From Saccharothrix espanaensis DSM 44229 (lineage in GTDB: Bacteria > Actinomycetota > Actinomycetes > Mycobacteriales > Pseudonocardiaceae), in assembly GCF_000328705.1 (NCBI RefSeq), contig NC_019673.1, forward strand, positions 9,125,501-9,189,500: DNA of 64,000 nucleotides. Direction: 5' to 3'. How positions within the stretch are numbered: the first letter of the stretch is position 1; the number at the start of each line of letters is the position of its first letter. This document shows positions 45,392 through 53,653 of this stretch, one piece after another. The notes beneath the pieces are model-generated. The model ran no database searches. It had not been told where the DNA came from and worked only from the letters and a program-made list of their open reading frames with translations. Position numbers and translations under genes: made by a program.

Positions 45392-46048
45392 ATGGACCGG
45401 TGGGCGGGTTGGCTGGGTCACGTGGCTGAAGTCGTGACCAAGGGCACCGGCAAGGTCGAGCGCACCGCCGACCGGGCCGAGGTGCAGGTGAACTTCGAGA
45501 CCGTGGGAACGACGCGCAACGAGGCGGTGGAACTGCTGACCGGCCGCGTCGCCTCGATCGAGCCGGCGCTGGGACGGCCGGGCGTCGAGGTGCGGTCGCG
45601 GCAGCTCACCGTGCACGACAACTGGGACGGCCAGCAGCGGGCGGGCAGTCGCGCGGCGCAGCAGTACGTGCTGCGCGTGGACGACCTGACCCAGCTGGAC
45701 GACCTGCTGGCCGCGCTGGTCGCCGCCGAGCCCACCTGGCTCAACGGCCCGAGCTGGCAGTTGGCCGACGACGCCGACGCGATCCGCGAGGCCCAGCGCG
45801 AGGCCGTGGCGGACAACCGCCGGCGGGCGGAGGGGTACGCGGAGGCGTTGGGCGGCCGGCTCGGGTCGCTGCTCCGGCTCTCCGACGGCGACGGCGAGAC
45901 GTGGGCCGCGGAGGCGTCGGCGGGCCGGGCGATGGCGGCCTACGGCGGCTCGGTCGGCGACGCGCCCCGGATGGACGAGCTCAACCTGGAGGCGCAGCAG
46001 ATCGTCGTGACGGTCCGCTGCACGGCGACCTGGGTGCTGCTGAGCTAG
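45392..46048 (+). CDS. SIMPL-domain (DUF541) protein
   Basis: A 218-residue protein of the SIMPL/DUF541 family: VTKGTGKVERTADRAEVQVN at the N-terminus, the long helix AIREAQREAVADNRRRAEGYA and the C-terminal strand QQIVVTVRCTATWVL. Known members are oxidative-stress or signalling-related, often exported, but no signal peptide is visible here. TATCGT lies 5 bases before ATG 45392. The stop TAG shares CTAG with the convergent gene. Confidence 0.82.
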   Translation: MDRWAGWLGHVAEVVTKGTGKVERTADRAEVQVNFETVGTTRNEAVELLTGRVASIEPALGRPGVEVRSRQLTVHDNWDGQQRAGSRAAQQYVLRVDDLTQLDDLLAALVAAEPTWLNGPSWQLADDADAIREAQREAVADNRRRAEGYAEALGGRLGSLLRLSDGDGETWAAEASAGRAMAAYGGSVGDAPRMDELNLEAQQIVVTVRCTATWVLLS

Positions 46049-46668
46049 GCCCAGACCACCACGTGACCGGTGATCGTCCGGTCGGCCAGGCCCAGGACTT
46101 CGATCCGGAAGATCCGACCACCGGGCGTTCTCCCGCACACCTTGCTGCCGACGACCAGGTTCGTCGCGTCCCGGCGGACCTCCGCGGCGAGGTGACCGGC
46201 GCAGTCGGCGCGCTCGGGCAGCGAGTCGGCGAGCCATTCCTTCACGTCGTACGCGTCGCCGTACAACCGGGTGGGTGAAATCCGCCAGACGTTGAGACCT
46301 TCGACGTCGCGGGGTTCGGTCAAGTCGAGGTTGTAACCGCCGAAGACGAGCGATCCGCTGAACCGCACGTCCCCCGTCCCGGGATTCGGCGGCGCGAGGG
46401 CGAACGTCGATGCGGTCGTCGTGCCCGGGACGGACGCGGGCGCGACCGACCGCGGCGGCTCGACCCCGGCGGGCGTGGGCGTGGCACCGGTCGTGGGACG
46501 GAACGGCGCGCCGACCTGGACGGGCGGCGGGACGGCTTCGATCGACCTGACCTCGGTGGACGGTTCCGCCGAGGTCGAAACGGGTCCCGCTGCCGCAGGA
46601 GCGGAACTCGGCTCGCCGCCACCGTCGCGCGGCATGAGCGTCAGGACCGTGGCGACTACGCCGAGCAC
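46045..46668 (-). CDS. Membrane-anchored or secreted protein of unknown function
   Basis: 207 residues from GTG 46668: a short hydrophobic N-terminus (VVATVLTLMP), a Pro/Thr/Ala-rich linker of about 80 residues, and a C-terminal domain with two cysteines (RADCAGHLAAE and VGSKVCGRTP) that may form a disulfide. No upstream in-frame start is available, so the hydrophobic segment is short for a membrane helix. I do not recognise the family. The stop shares CTAG with the SIMPL gene. Confidence 0.55.
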   Translation of the reverse strand: MLGVVATVLTLMPRDGGGEPSSAPAAAGPVSTSAEPSTEVRSIEAVPPPVQVGAPFRPTTGATPTPAGVEPPRSVAPASVPGTTTASTFALAPPNPGTGDVRFSGSLVFGGYNLDLTEPRDVEGLNVWRISPTRLYGDAYDVKEWLADSLPERADCAGHLAAEVRRDATNLVVGSKVCGRTPGGRIFRIEVLGLADRTITGHVVVWA

Positions 46669-46737
46669 GGTGGCGATCGCCGTGGTCCGGTTCGACCCGT
46701 TGTGAAATCCGAAACTTCTTCCGGGATGGCCAGGTGG

Positions 46738-48015
46738 TCAGCGTTCCACGATCGCCGTCACGCCCTGGCCGCCGGCGGCGCAGAGGGAGATCAGGCCGCG
46801 GCCCGAGCCGCGTTCGGACAGGAGTTTCGCCAGCGTTGCCACGATCCGCGCGCCGGTCGCCGCGAACGGGTGGCCGGTGGCCAGCGAGGAGCCGTTGACG
46901 TTGAGCTTCGCGCGGTCGATCGGGCCCAGTGGCGCGTCGAGGCCGAGGCGGCTCTTGCAGAACTCCGCGTCCTCCCACGCCTTGAGCGTCGCCAGGACCT
47001 GCGACGCGAATGCCTCGTGGATCTCGTAGAAGTCGAAGTCCCCCAAGGACAAACCGGCGCGCGCGAGCATCCTCGGCACGGCGTGGACGGGTGCCATCAG
47101 CAGGCCCTCGCCGCCGTGGATGTAGTCGACCGCGGCCGTCTCGGTGAACGTCAAGTACGCCAGCACGGGCAGGTTGCGGGCCGCCGCCCACTCCTCGCTC
47201 GCCAGCAGCACCGTGGACGCGCCGTCGCTGAGCGGGGTGGAGTTGCCCGCCGTCATGGTCGCGTCCGCGCCCCGCCCGAACACCGGCTTGAGCGTGGCCA
47301 GCTTCTCCACCGACGAGTCCGGCCGCAGGTTCTGGTCCCGGGTCAGGCCCTGGAACGGGGTCACCAGGTCGTCGAAGAAGCCCCGGTCGTAGGCCGCGGC
47401 CAGGTTGTGGTGACTGGCGGCGGCCAGTTCGTCCTGGGCCTCGCGGGTGATGTCCCACTCGCGGGCGGTGATGGCGGCGTGCTCGCCCATGGACAGGCCG
47501 GTGCGGGGTTCGCCGTTGCGCGGGACGTCCGGCACGACGTGCTTGGGCCGCAGCTTGGCCACGGCCTTGAGCCTGGCCCCGACCGTGCGGGCCCGGTTGA
47601 ACTCCAGCAGCACGCCGCGCAGGTCTTCGTTCACGCCGATGGGCGCGTCGCTCGTGGTGTCGACGCCGCCCGCCACGCCCGACTCGATCTGGCCGAGCGC
47701 GATCTTGTTCGCCACCGCGATGACCGCCTGCAACCCGGTGCCGCACGCCTGCTGGAGGTCGTGGGCGGGCGTCTCGGCGGACAGCCCGCTGCCCAGCACG
47801 CACTCGCGCACCAGGTTGAAGTCCCGGCTGTGCTTGAGCACCGCGCCCGCGACCACCTCGCCGAGCCGTTCGCCGTGCAGCGCGAACCGGCTGACCAGGC
47901 CGTCCAGCGCGGCGGTGAACATGTCCTGGTTCGACGCGGCGGCGTACGGGCCGTTCGAGCGGGCGAAGGGGATTCGGTTGCCACCCAGGATGGCAACCCT
48001 GCGGATGTCGGCCAT
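46738..48015 (-). CDS. fadA2: Acetyl-CoA acetyltransferase / thiolase (FadA2-type)
   Basis: A 425-residue thiolase. Catalytic residues are visible: Cys in HDLQQACGTGLQAV (residue 90), His in YEIHEAFASQV (residue 344), LNVNGSSLATGHPFAATGAR (second His, near 385) and the last Cys in LISLCAAGGQG. It cleaves 3-ketoacyl-CoA. The order fadA2 divergent to fabG4-maoC with fadE5 elsewhere in the window recalls M. tuberculosis Rv0241c-Rv0244c. ATG 48015 has a GGGAGGAC site. The divergent operator is at 48048-48086. Confidence 0.93.
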   Translation of the reverse strand: MADIRRVAILGGNRIPFARSNGPYAAASNQDMFTAALDGLVSRFALHGERLGEVVAGAVLKHSRDFNLVRECVLGSGLSAETPAHDLQQACGTGLQAVIAVANKIALGQIESGVAGGVDTTSDAPIGVNEDLRGVLLEFNRARTVGARLKAVAKLRPKHVVPDVPRNGEPRTGLSMGEHAAITAREWDITREAQDELAAASHHNLAAAYDRGFFDDLVTPFQGLTRDQNLRPDSSVEKLATLKPVFGRGADATMTAGNSTPLSDGASTVLLASEEWAAARNLPVLAYLTFTETAAVDYIHGGEGLLMAPVHAVPRMLARAGLSLGDFDFYEIHEAFASQVLATLKAWEDAEFCKSRLGLDAPLGPIDRAKLNVNGSSLATGHPFAATGARIVATLAKLLSERGSGRGLISLCAAGGQGVTAIVER

Positions 48016-48047
48016 GGCGTCCTCCCGTGCGGGCGTGTGACCACCAT

Positions 48048-48086
48048 CTTACCTACTCGCCAGTAGACTTACTATTGAGTAGGGGG
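48048..48086. promoter_or_regulatory. Operator between fadA2 and fabG4
   Basis: The 36-bp core (48048-48083) starts with CTTACCTACTCGCCAGTAG and ends in TTAC-TATTG-AGTAGG. It aligns with 51073-51108 with about six mismatches. The 15-bp motif TTAC-N5-AGTAGG is also present upstream of fadE5 (33848-33862). Confidence 0.8.
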
Positions 48087-48092
48087 TGTGAT

Positions 48093-49466
48093 GTGGAGAT
48101 GGATCGCTACCAGTCGTTCGCCAGGTCCGGGATCGGGCGGTTCGTCGTCGGCAAGCTCGGCCTGCCCGATCCCCACCCGCTGCGCCGGCACTCGCCCGGC
48201 CGGCCCCCGCTCGACGGCCCGGTGCTGCTCGGCGGCCGGGGACGGCTGGTCGAGCCGGTCCGCGCGACCCTGGGGTCCATCGGCCTCGACGTCACGACCG
48301 ACCCCACCGAACGGACCGACACCGCCGGACGAACCGACACCACCCAACGGACCGAGGCCGCCGAACGGCCCGCCGCCCTGGTCTTCGACGCGACCGGCAT
48401 CGAGAAGGTCGAGGACCTGCGCGACCTGCACACCTTCTTCCACCCCTCGATCCGCTCACTCGGCCCGTGCGGACGGGTCGTGGTGCTCGGCACGCCGCCC
48501 GCGTCCGCCGTGTCCCGGATCGCGCAGCGCGCGCTGGAGGGCTTCACCCGCAGCGTGGGCAAGGAGCTCAAGCGCGGCGGCACGGCGCAGCTCGTCTACG
48601 TCGCCGAGGGCGCGGAGGGCAACGTCGAGTCGACCCTGCGCTTCCTGCTGTCCGGGCGGTCGGCGTACGTGTCCGGCCAGGTGATCCGGATCGGCGCGGG
48701 CCCGGTCGAGGCCCCCGACGACTGGGACGCCCCGCTCGCGGGCAAGGTCGCGCTGGTCACCGGCGCGTCGCGGGGCATCGGCGCGGCCATCGCCGAGGTG
48801 CTCGCCCGCGACGGCGCGCACGTCGTGTGCCTGGACGTCCCCGGCCAGGGCGAGGAGCTGTCCGCCGTCGCCAACCGGGTGAAGGGCTCCACGATCCAGC
48901 TCGACATCACCGCGCCCGACGCGCCCGCGCGGATCGTCGAGCACGTCGACCAGCGGCACGGCGGCGTCGACGTCGTCGTGCACAACGCGGGCATCACCCG
49001 GGACCGGACGCTGGGGCGGATGGACGAAGGCCGCTGGGACGCCGTGCTCCAGGTGAACCTGGCCTGCCAGGAACGCGTCAACCAGGCGCTGTTCGACTCC
49101 GGCGCGCTCCGGCCGAACGGGCGGGTCGTCGGCGTCTCGTCCATCGCGGGCATCGCCGGCAACGTCGGCCAGACCAACTACGCGACCACCAAAGCGGGCG
49201 TGATCGGCCTGGTCGACGCGCTGTCCGAGCAGGTCGACGGCACCGGCACGACGGTGAACGCGGTCGCGCCCGGCTTCATCGAGACGAGGATGACCGCCGC
49301 CGTGCCGCTGGTGATCCGCGAGGCGGGCCGGCGGATGAACAGCCTGTCGCAGGGCGGGCTGCCGGTGGACGTCGCGGAGACCGTCGCGTGGTTCGCCCAC
49401 CCTGCTTCGGCGGGCGTGAACGGCAACGTCGTGCGGGTCTGCGGGCAGAGCCTGCTGGGGGCGTGA
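48093..49466 (+). CDS. fabG4: Long 3-oxoacyl-reductase of the FabG4 type
   Basis: About 457 residues: an N-terminal flavodoxin-like half (residues 1-210) and a C-terminal SDR half with VTGASRGIGAAIAEVLA, VVHNAGITRDRTLG, the catalytic Ser in GVSSIAG and YATTKAG. This is the high-molecular-weight FabG type, which reduces 3-ketoacyl-CoA/ACP. GTG 48093 is preferred since AGGGGG is 6 bases upstream; ATG 48099 is an alternative. The next gene starts in the TGATG of its stop. Confidence 0.88.
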   Translation: MEMDRYQSFARSGIGRFVVGKLGLPDPHPLRRHSPGRPPLDGPVLLGGRGRLVEPVRATLGSIGLDVTTDPTERTDTAGRTDTTQRTEAAERPAALVFDATGIEKVEDLRDLHTFFHPSIRSLGPCGRVVVLGTPPASAVSRIAQRALEGFTRSVGKELKRGGTAQLVYVAEGAEGNVESTLRFLLSGRSAYVSGQVIRIGAGPVEAPDDWDAPLAGKVALVTGASRGIGAAIAEVLARDGAHVVCLDVPGQGEELSAVANRVKGSTIQLDITAPDAPARIVEHVDQRHGGVDVVVHNAGITRDRTLGRMDEGRWDAVLQVNLACQERVNQALFDSGALRPNGRVVGVSSIAGIAGNVGQTNYATTKAGVIGLVDALSEQVDGTGTTVNAVAPGFIETRMTAAVPLVIREAGRRMNSLSQGGLPVDVAETVAWFAHPASAGVNGNVVRVCGQSLLGA

Positions 49467-50269
49467 TGGCGAACCTGACCTGGCTGTACGCCAAGGCCGC
49501 GCTGACCGGGTTCACCCGGCGCGGCTCGGAGCTGCCGACCGCCGAGAAGTCGTTCCGGGTCGACGTCGACCGCGCGCACCTGGCCGCGTACGGCCGGGTC
49601 TGCGGGTTCGGGGTGGGCGACGGGCTGCCGCTGACCTACCCGCACGTGCTCGCGTTCCCGGCGCAGGTCGAGCTGATGACCGGGCGCGGGTTCCCGTTCC
49701 CGCTGCCCGGCCTGGTGCACGTGGCCAACCGGATCACCCGGACCCGGCCGCTGCACGCCGGCGAACCGCTGGACGTGCACGTGTCGCTGGCGAACCTGCG
49801 GCCACACGAGCGCGGGCAGCAGTTCGACGTGCGCTCGACGGCGTCGGTCGACGGCGAGGAGGTCTGGGTCGACGTGTCGACATATCTCCGCCGGGGCGAC
49901 GGGAGCGGCGAACCGGCCGGGAAGGACCGCGCCGAGCCGCCGACGCCGACCGGGCGGTGGCGGGTGCCGGGCGACACCGGCCGGCGGTACGCGCAGGTGT
50001 CCGGCGACCGCAACCCGATCCACCTGCACGCGCTGACCGCGCGCGCGTTCGGCTTCCCCCGGGCGATCGCGCACGGGATGTGGTCGAAGGCGCGCTGCGT
50101 GGCGGCGTTCGAGGGCCGGCTGCCGGACGCGTGCACGGTGGACGTGCGCTTCAAGGCCCCGATCCCGCTGCCCGGCGCGGTCGACTTCTCCGCCACCCCG
50201 ACCGGTGCCGGGTGGCGGTTCGCGCTGTGGTCGGACCGCCCCCACCTGGAGGGCGTGCTGCACGCCTAG
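49466..50269 (+). CDS. MaoC-family hydratase/dehydratase
   Basis: A 267-residue double hot-dog protein. The hydratase 2 motif is in the C-terminal half, VSGDRNPIHLHALTARAFGF followed by AIAHGMWSKA, with catalytic Asp/His. It would hydrate enoyl-CoA or dehydrate 3-hydroxyacyl-CoA, next to the FabG4 step; HtdX of M. tuberculosis has the same neighbours. The ATG overlaps the fabG4 stop. The stop TAG shares CTAG with the convergent TetR gene. Confidence 0.9.
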   Translation: MANLTWLYAKAALTGFTRRGSELPTAEKSFRVDVDRAHLAAYGRVCGFGVGDGLPLTYPHVLAFPAQVELMTGRGFPFPLPGLVHVANRITRTRPLHAGEPLDVHVSLANLRPHERGQQFDVRSTASVDGEEVWVDVSTYLRRGDGSGEPAGKDRAEPPTPTGRWRVPGDTGRRYAQVSGDRNPIHLHALTARAFGFPRAIAHGMWSKARCVAAFEGRLPDACTVDVRFKAPIPLPGAVDFSATPTGAGWRFALWSDRPHLEGVLHA

Positions 50270-51027
50270 TCTTCCTCGGGCGCCTGATCCTCCGGCACCC
50301 GATCCTCCGGCACCCGATCCTCGGGCGCTTGATCCGCTGGGGCCCGGTCCTCGGCGGGCTCGGGCGACCGGCGGGACGGCGGGTGCCAGACGTGGCCCGC
50401 GACCAGGTCGCCGAAGCCCATCCAGACCAGGTTCATCAGCCGGGCGGCGACCACGCCGGCCGGCTCCTCGGGGTTGTCCAGCCACCAGTCGGCCAGCGAC
50501 TCGCCCGCGCCGACCAGGGCGGCGGCCAGTGCCTCGGCCTCCTTGTCACCCGGTCTGGGCACGTCGGGGAACTCGCCCGAGTGCACCAGCAGCGCCGCCA
50601 CCAGGCTGATCGCCCGGCCGCGCAGGTCGGCCAGCTCCTCGGCGAACGGGCCGCCCTGCGAGGACGCCTGGCGGTGCAGGACCTGCCAGCTCGGCCGGTT
50701 GCCGCCGACGAACCCGAAGAACGCCCGCAGGCCGCTCCACAGCTGGACGTCCGGTGGCTGGTCGGCCTCCACGCCGGTCGCGATGGCCTCCATCATGCGG
50801 GTGGCCTCGCGCCGGATGCAGGTGGCGAACAGCTCCTCCTTGGAGCCCAGGTAGGCGTAGAGCATGGGTTTGGAGATGCCCGCGACGTCGGAGATCTCGT
50901 CCATCGACGCGGCGTGGAAACCCAGGCGCGAGAAGACGTCCACGGCCGCGTCCAGGATCTGCCGCTCGCGCACCGCGCGCGGCAGTCGCTTGGCCCGACC
51001 GGTGCGGACCGGTTGTTCTGCGTGCAT
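50266..51027 (-). CDS. TetR-family regulator, candidate for the lipid regulon
   Basis: About 253 residues. The HTH is FSRLGFHAASMDEISDVAGI with SKPMLYAYLGSKEELF. The ligand domain is helical and the C-terminus ends in an acidic Pro-rich repeat (APEDRVPEDRVPEDQAPEED) encoded by 15-bp in-frame repeats. ATG 51027 has GGAGGG upstream. It lies between the fabG4-maoC and SCP2-fadE units, and operators of the same motif precede both units, so it is the likely regulator. Confidence 0.85.
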   Translation of the reverse strand: MHAEQPVRTGRAKRLPRAVRERQILDAAVDVFSRLGFHAASMDEISDVAGISKPMLYAYLGSKEELFATCIRREATRMMEAIATGVEADQPPDVQLWSGLRAFFGFVGGNRPSWQVLHRQASSQGGPFAEELADLRGRAISLVAALLVHSGEFPDVPRPGDKEAEALAAALVGAGESLADWWLDNPEEPAGVVAARLMNLVWMGFGDLVAGHVWHPPSRRSPEPAEDRAPADQAPEDRVPEDRVPEDQAPEED

Positions 51028-51072
51028 CACACCCTCCAAGGCTGGGACAAGATTATCGGACCCCCTTGCCGC

Positions 51073-51109
51073 CTTACCTACTGGCCAGTAGGCTTACCTG
51101 CGAGTAGGT
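51073..51109. promoter_or_regulatory. Operator between the TetR gene and the SCP2 gene
   Basis: Starts with CTTACCTACTGGCCAGTAGG and ends with TTAC-CTGCG-AGTAGG (51094-51108). The internal TACTGGCCAGTA is a perfect palindrome. It closely matches 48048-48083. Confidence 0.82.
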
Positions 51110-51124
51110 AGCGGAGGTGCCACC

Positions 51125-51775
51125 ATGACCGTCGACCTCACCACCGAGGCGATCGCGAGGCTCAGCCCCCAGGAGCTGATCTCAACGCTCAAGCAGGTCG
51201 ATCCCGCGGACCCCGCGCTCAAGGACGTCGACATCGACGTCATCGCGCGCGGCATCGACCCGAAGAAGCTCGGCGAGGACGAGTTCGCCGACCTGCTGGG
51301 CGCGCTCGGCGACCTGGCCGATGGGGGCGCGGACCTCGACCTGGCCACGATGGACCCGCAGAACTTCGCCCGGATCATCTCGCGCGCGTCCAAGGACCAG
51401 ATCGACGCCGTGACCAACCGTCCCGGTCTGCGCGAACGGGTCCTCGACGAGGTGTTCCGGCGCATGGAGGTCCACTTCCGCGGCGACCGCGCGGGCGCCA
51501 CTCGTGCCGTGGTGCACTTCCGGCTGTCCGGCGGCTTCGGCGACGGCGGACACGACGTGTACGAGGCGATCATCGAGGACGCGGCCTGCACCATCAACAA
51601 CGGTGCCACCCGCGAGTCGCGCGCGACGATCACCCTGGGCCCGGTCGAGTTCCTCAAGCTGGCCACCGGCAACGCGTCCGCGCCGGTGCTGTTCATGACC
51701 GGCAAGCTCAAGGTCAAGGGGGACCTCGGCTTCGCGGCGGGGTTCATGAGCCTGTTCGACATCCCGAAGGCGTGA
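51125..51775 (+). CDS. SCP2 sterol-transfer-domain protein
   Basis: A 216-residue protein. The C-terminal 110 residues have the SCP2 lipid-binding fold: [47 protein letters not shown] and [20 protein letters not shown]. The N-terminal part is helical and unassigned. It probably binds acyl-CoA or lipids for the adjacent acyl-CoA dehydrogenase. ATG 51125 has GGAGG, 7 bases upstream, and follows the shared operator. Confidence 0.85.
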   Translation: MTVDLTTEAIARLSPQELISTLKQVDPADPALKDVDIDVIARGIDPKKLGEDEFADLLGALGDLADGGADLDLATMDPQNFARIISRASKDQIDAVTNRPGLRERVLDEVFRRMEVHFRGDRAGATRAVVHFRLSGGFGDGGHDVYEAIIEDAACTINNGATRESRATITLGPVEFLKLATGNASAPVLFMTGKLKVKGDLGFAAGFMSLFDIPKA

Positions 51776-51782
51776 GGATCAC

Positions 51783-52997
51783 ATGGGCGGCTTTTCGCTG
51801 GAGCTGAACGAGGACCAGGAAGACCTCCGGGAGTGGGTGCACGGCTTCGCCAAGGAGGTCATCCGCCCGGCGGCGGCCGAGTGGGACGAACGGGAGGAGA
51901 CCCCGTGGCCGGTGATCCAGGAGGCGGCGAAGATCGGCCTGTACGGGTTCGAGGCGCTGGCCACCTGGTTCGCCGACCCGATCGGGCTGTCCCTGCCGAT
52001 CGCCACCGAGGAGCTGTTCTGGGGTGACGCCGGCATCGCGCTGGCGCTGATGGGCACCGGTCTCGCGGCGGCGGGCATCTTCGCCTCCGGCGAGCCCGAG
52101 CAGCTCGCCGAGTGGGTGCCGGAGTGCTTCGGCACCGAGGACGAGCCGAAGCTGGCCGCGTTCTGCGCGTCCGAGCCGCAGGCGGGCTCCGACGTCGCCG
52201 GCTACCGCACCCGCGCGGTGTACGACGAGGCCACCGACGAGTGGGTGCTCAACGGCCAGAAGGCGTGGGCCACCAACGGCGGCATCGCGAACGTCCATGT
52301 GGTTACCGCCGTGGTCGACCCCGCGCTCGGCTCGCGCGGCCAGGCCGGGTTCGTCGTGCCGCCGGGCACGAAGGGCCTGTCGTCGCCCGGCAAGATCAAG
52401 AAGCACGGCATGCGGGCGTCGCACACTGCCGACGTGTTCCTCGACGACGTGCGCGTACCCGGCCGCTGCCTGCTGGGCGGCAAGGAGAAGCTGGACGCGC
52501 GGCTGGCGCGGGCCCGCGAGGGGCGCAAGGCCGGCGGCCAGGCGGCCATGGCCACCTTCGAGACCACCCGGCCGACGGTCGGCGCGATGGCGGTCGGCGT
52601 GGCGCGGGCGGCCTACGAGTACTCGCTGGAGTACGCCAAGGACCGCGAGGCGTTCGGGCGCAAGATCATCGAGAACCAGTCCATCGCGTTCGACCTGGCG
52701 AACATGAGGATGGAGATCGACGCGGCCCGGCTGCTGGTGTGGCGGGCGGCGTGGATGGGCCGCAACAACGTGCCGTTCACCGCGGGCGAGGGCTCGATGT
52801 CCAAGCTCAAGGCGGGCGAGGTGTCGGTCTGGGCGACCGAGCGCGCCATCCACATCCTCGGCGGCGCGGGCTACACCCGTGAGCACCCGGTCGAGCGGAT
52901 GCACCGGGACGCCAAGATCTTCACCATCTTCGAGGGGACGAGCGAGATCCAGCGGTTGGTGGTGGCCAGGGCCATTTCGGGCATCCACATCAAGTGA
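51783..52997 (+). CDS. Acyl-CoA dehydrogenase
   Basis: A 404-residue FAD-dependent acyl-CoA dehydrogenase. Motifs: [15 protein letters not shown] (residue 120), [12 protein letters not shown] (157), CoA/FAD-site [32 protein letters not shown] and the catalytic Glu in [15 protein letters not shown] (residue 382). It starts 7 bp after the SCP2 stop, in the same operon. Its last 60 bp form one copy of a 71-bp repeat; the gene itself is intact, but its original downstream sequence has been moved 572 bp away by the insertion. Confidence 0.93.
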   Translation: MGGFSLELNEDQEDLREWVHGFAKEVIRPAAAEWDEREETPWPVIQEAAKIGLYGFEALATWFADPIGLSLPIATEELFWGDAGIALALMGTGLAAAGIFASGEPEQLAEWVPECFGTEDEPKLAAFCASEPQAGSDVAGYRTRAVYDEATDEWVLNGQKAWATNGGIANVHVVTAVVDPALGSRGQAGFVVPPGTKGLSSPGKIKKHGMRASHTADVFLDDVRVPGRCLLGGKEKLDARLARAREGRKAGGQAAMATFETTRPTVGAMAVGVARAAYEYSLEYAKDREAFGRKIIENQSIAFDLANMRMEIDAARLLVWRAAWMGRNNVPFTAGEGSMSKLKAGEVSVWATERAIHILGGAGYTREHPVERMHRDAKIFTIFEGTSEIQRLVVARAISGIHIK

Positions 52998-53006
52998 GTT
53001 GATCAC
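52936..53006 (+). repeat. Attachment-site copy 1 at the 3' end of the acyl-CoA dehydrogenase gene
   Basis: A 71-bp segment (GGACGAGCGAGATCC ... GTTGATCAC) identical at 69 of 71 bases to 53508-53578. It encodes the last residues of the enzyme and its stop codon, plus a few bases beyond. Confidence 0.88.
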
Positions 53007-53018
53007 CCCAGGCCGTCC

Positions 53019-53198
53019 TCAGGCCGTCCGGGAAGTGGACCGGGTCTTGCGGGCGCGGAAGACCCGGTCGACGGCCTTCCGGGCGCGCTCGTGGCTGGAC
53101 GGCATCAGGTGCGTGTAGGTGCGGAGCGTGAAGCCGGGGTCTTCGTGTCCCAGGTACTCCGCAAGCTCCTTAATGGACACTCCCTGCGACAGCAGCAC
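53019..53198 (-). pseudogene. C-terminal fragment of a tyrosine recombinase/integrase
   Basis: A 59-residue tail, VLLSQGVSIKELAEYLGHED, then PGFTLRTYTHLMPSSHERAR and KAVDRVFRARK, ending in TGA at 53019. It matches the end of phage-type integrases, with the catalytic H-x-x-Y region (LGH and TYTH) kept. Everything upstream of VLLSQ is missing. It reads towards the 52936-53006 repeat. A 11-bp hairpin (53038-53069) lies in its 3' end. The rest of the interval, to 53507, has no recognisable gene. Confidence 0.85.
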
Positions 53199-53507
53199 CG
53201 TTCTCCGGGATCGAGGCTTGCCGCCTTCGGCGAGGCGACCCGAGTCGCATGCGGCACCAGGCCGTGACTATCGCCCGGCCACGCGGGTGGATCATGCCGG
53301 GCACGGCGATCGACGTCCGCCGATGCTCCGCGCCAGCGCCAACGTGGAGGCCGGTCGAGACGGCGAAGGGCCTCTCTCAGCCCGTCTGGCGTCGGAGAAC
53401 GTTGGTCACCAACGATCAATGTTGAGACGTCATGGGCAGGTCGCACCGCGATTCCATATGACATCGTCAGATCAGGTCACCCTGGTGGGATCTTCACCCC
53501 CTCCGAA

Positions 53508-53578
53508 GGACGAGCGAGATCCAGCGGTTGGTGGTGGCCAGGGCCATTTCGGGCGTCCACATCAAGTGAGCTGATCAC
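53508..53578 (+). repeat. Attachment-site copy 2
   Basis: The second copy of the 71-bp segment. It still encodes [20 protein letters not shown] and the TGA, with two base changes (Ile to Val in one codon). It is followed directly by a strong hairpin which is probably the original terminator of the acyl-CoA dehydrogenase gene. Confidence 0.88.
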
Positions 53579-53588
53579 GTCGGGGTGG

Positions 53589-53630
53589 AAAGGGACGGGG
53601 TCTTCCGGGCGCGGACGGCCCCGTCCCTTT
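53589..53630. terminator. Hairpin terminator after attachment copy 2
   Basis: Arms AAAGGGACGGGG (53589-53600) and CCCCGTCCCTTT (53619-53630), followed by CGCC. It lies between the scar and the convergent MerR gene, and probably serves both directions. Confidence 0.82.
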
Positions 53631-53653
53631 CGCCTGCGAACGGCCGTGCGGTG

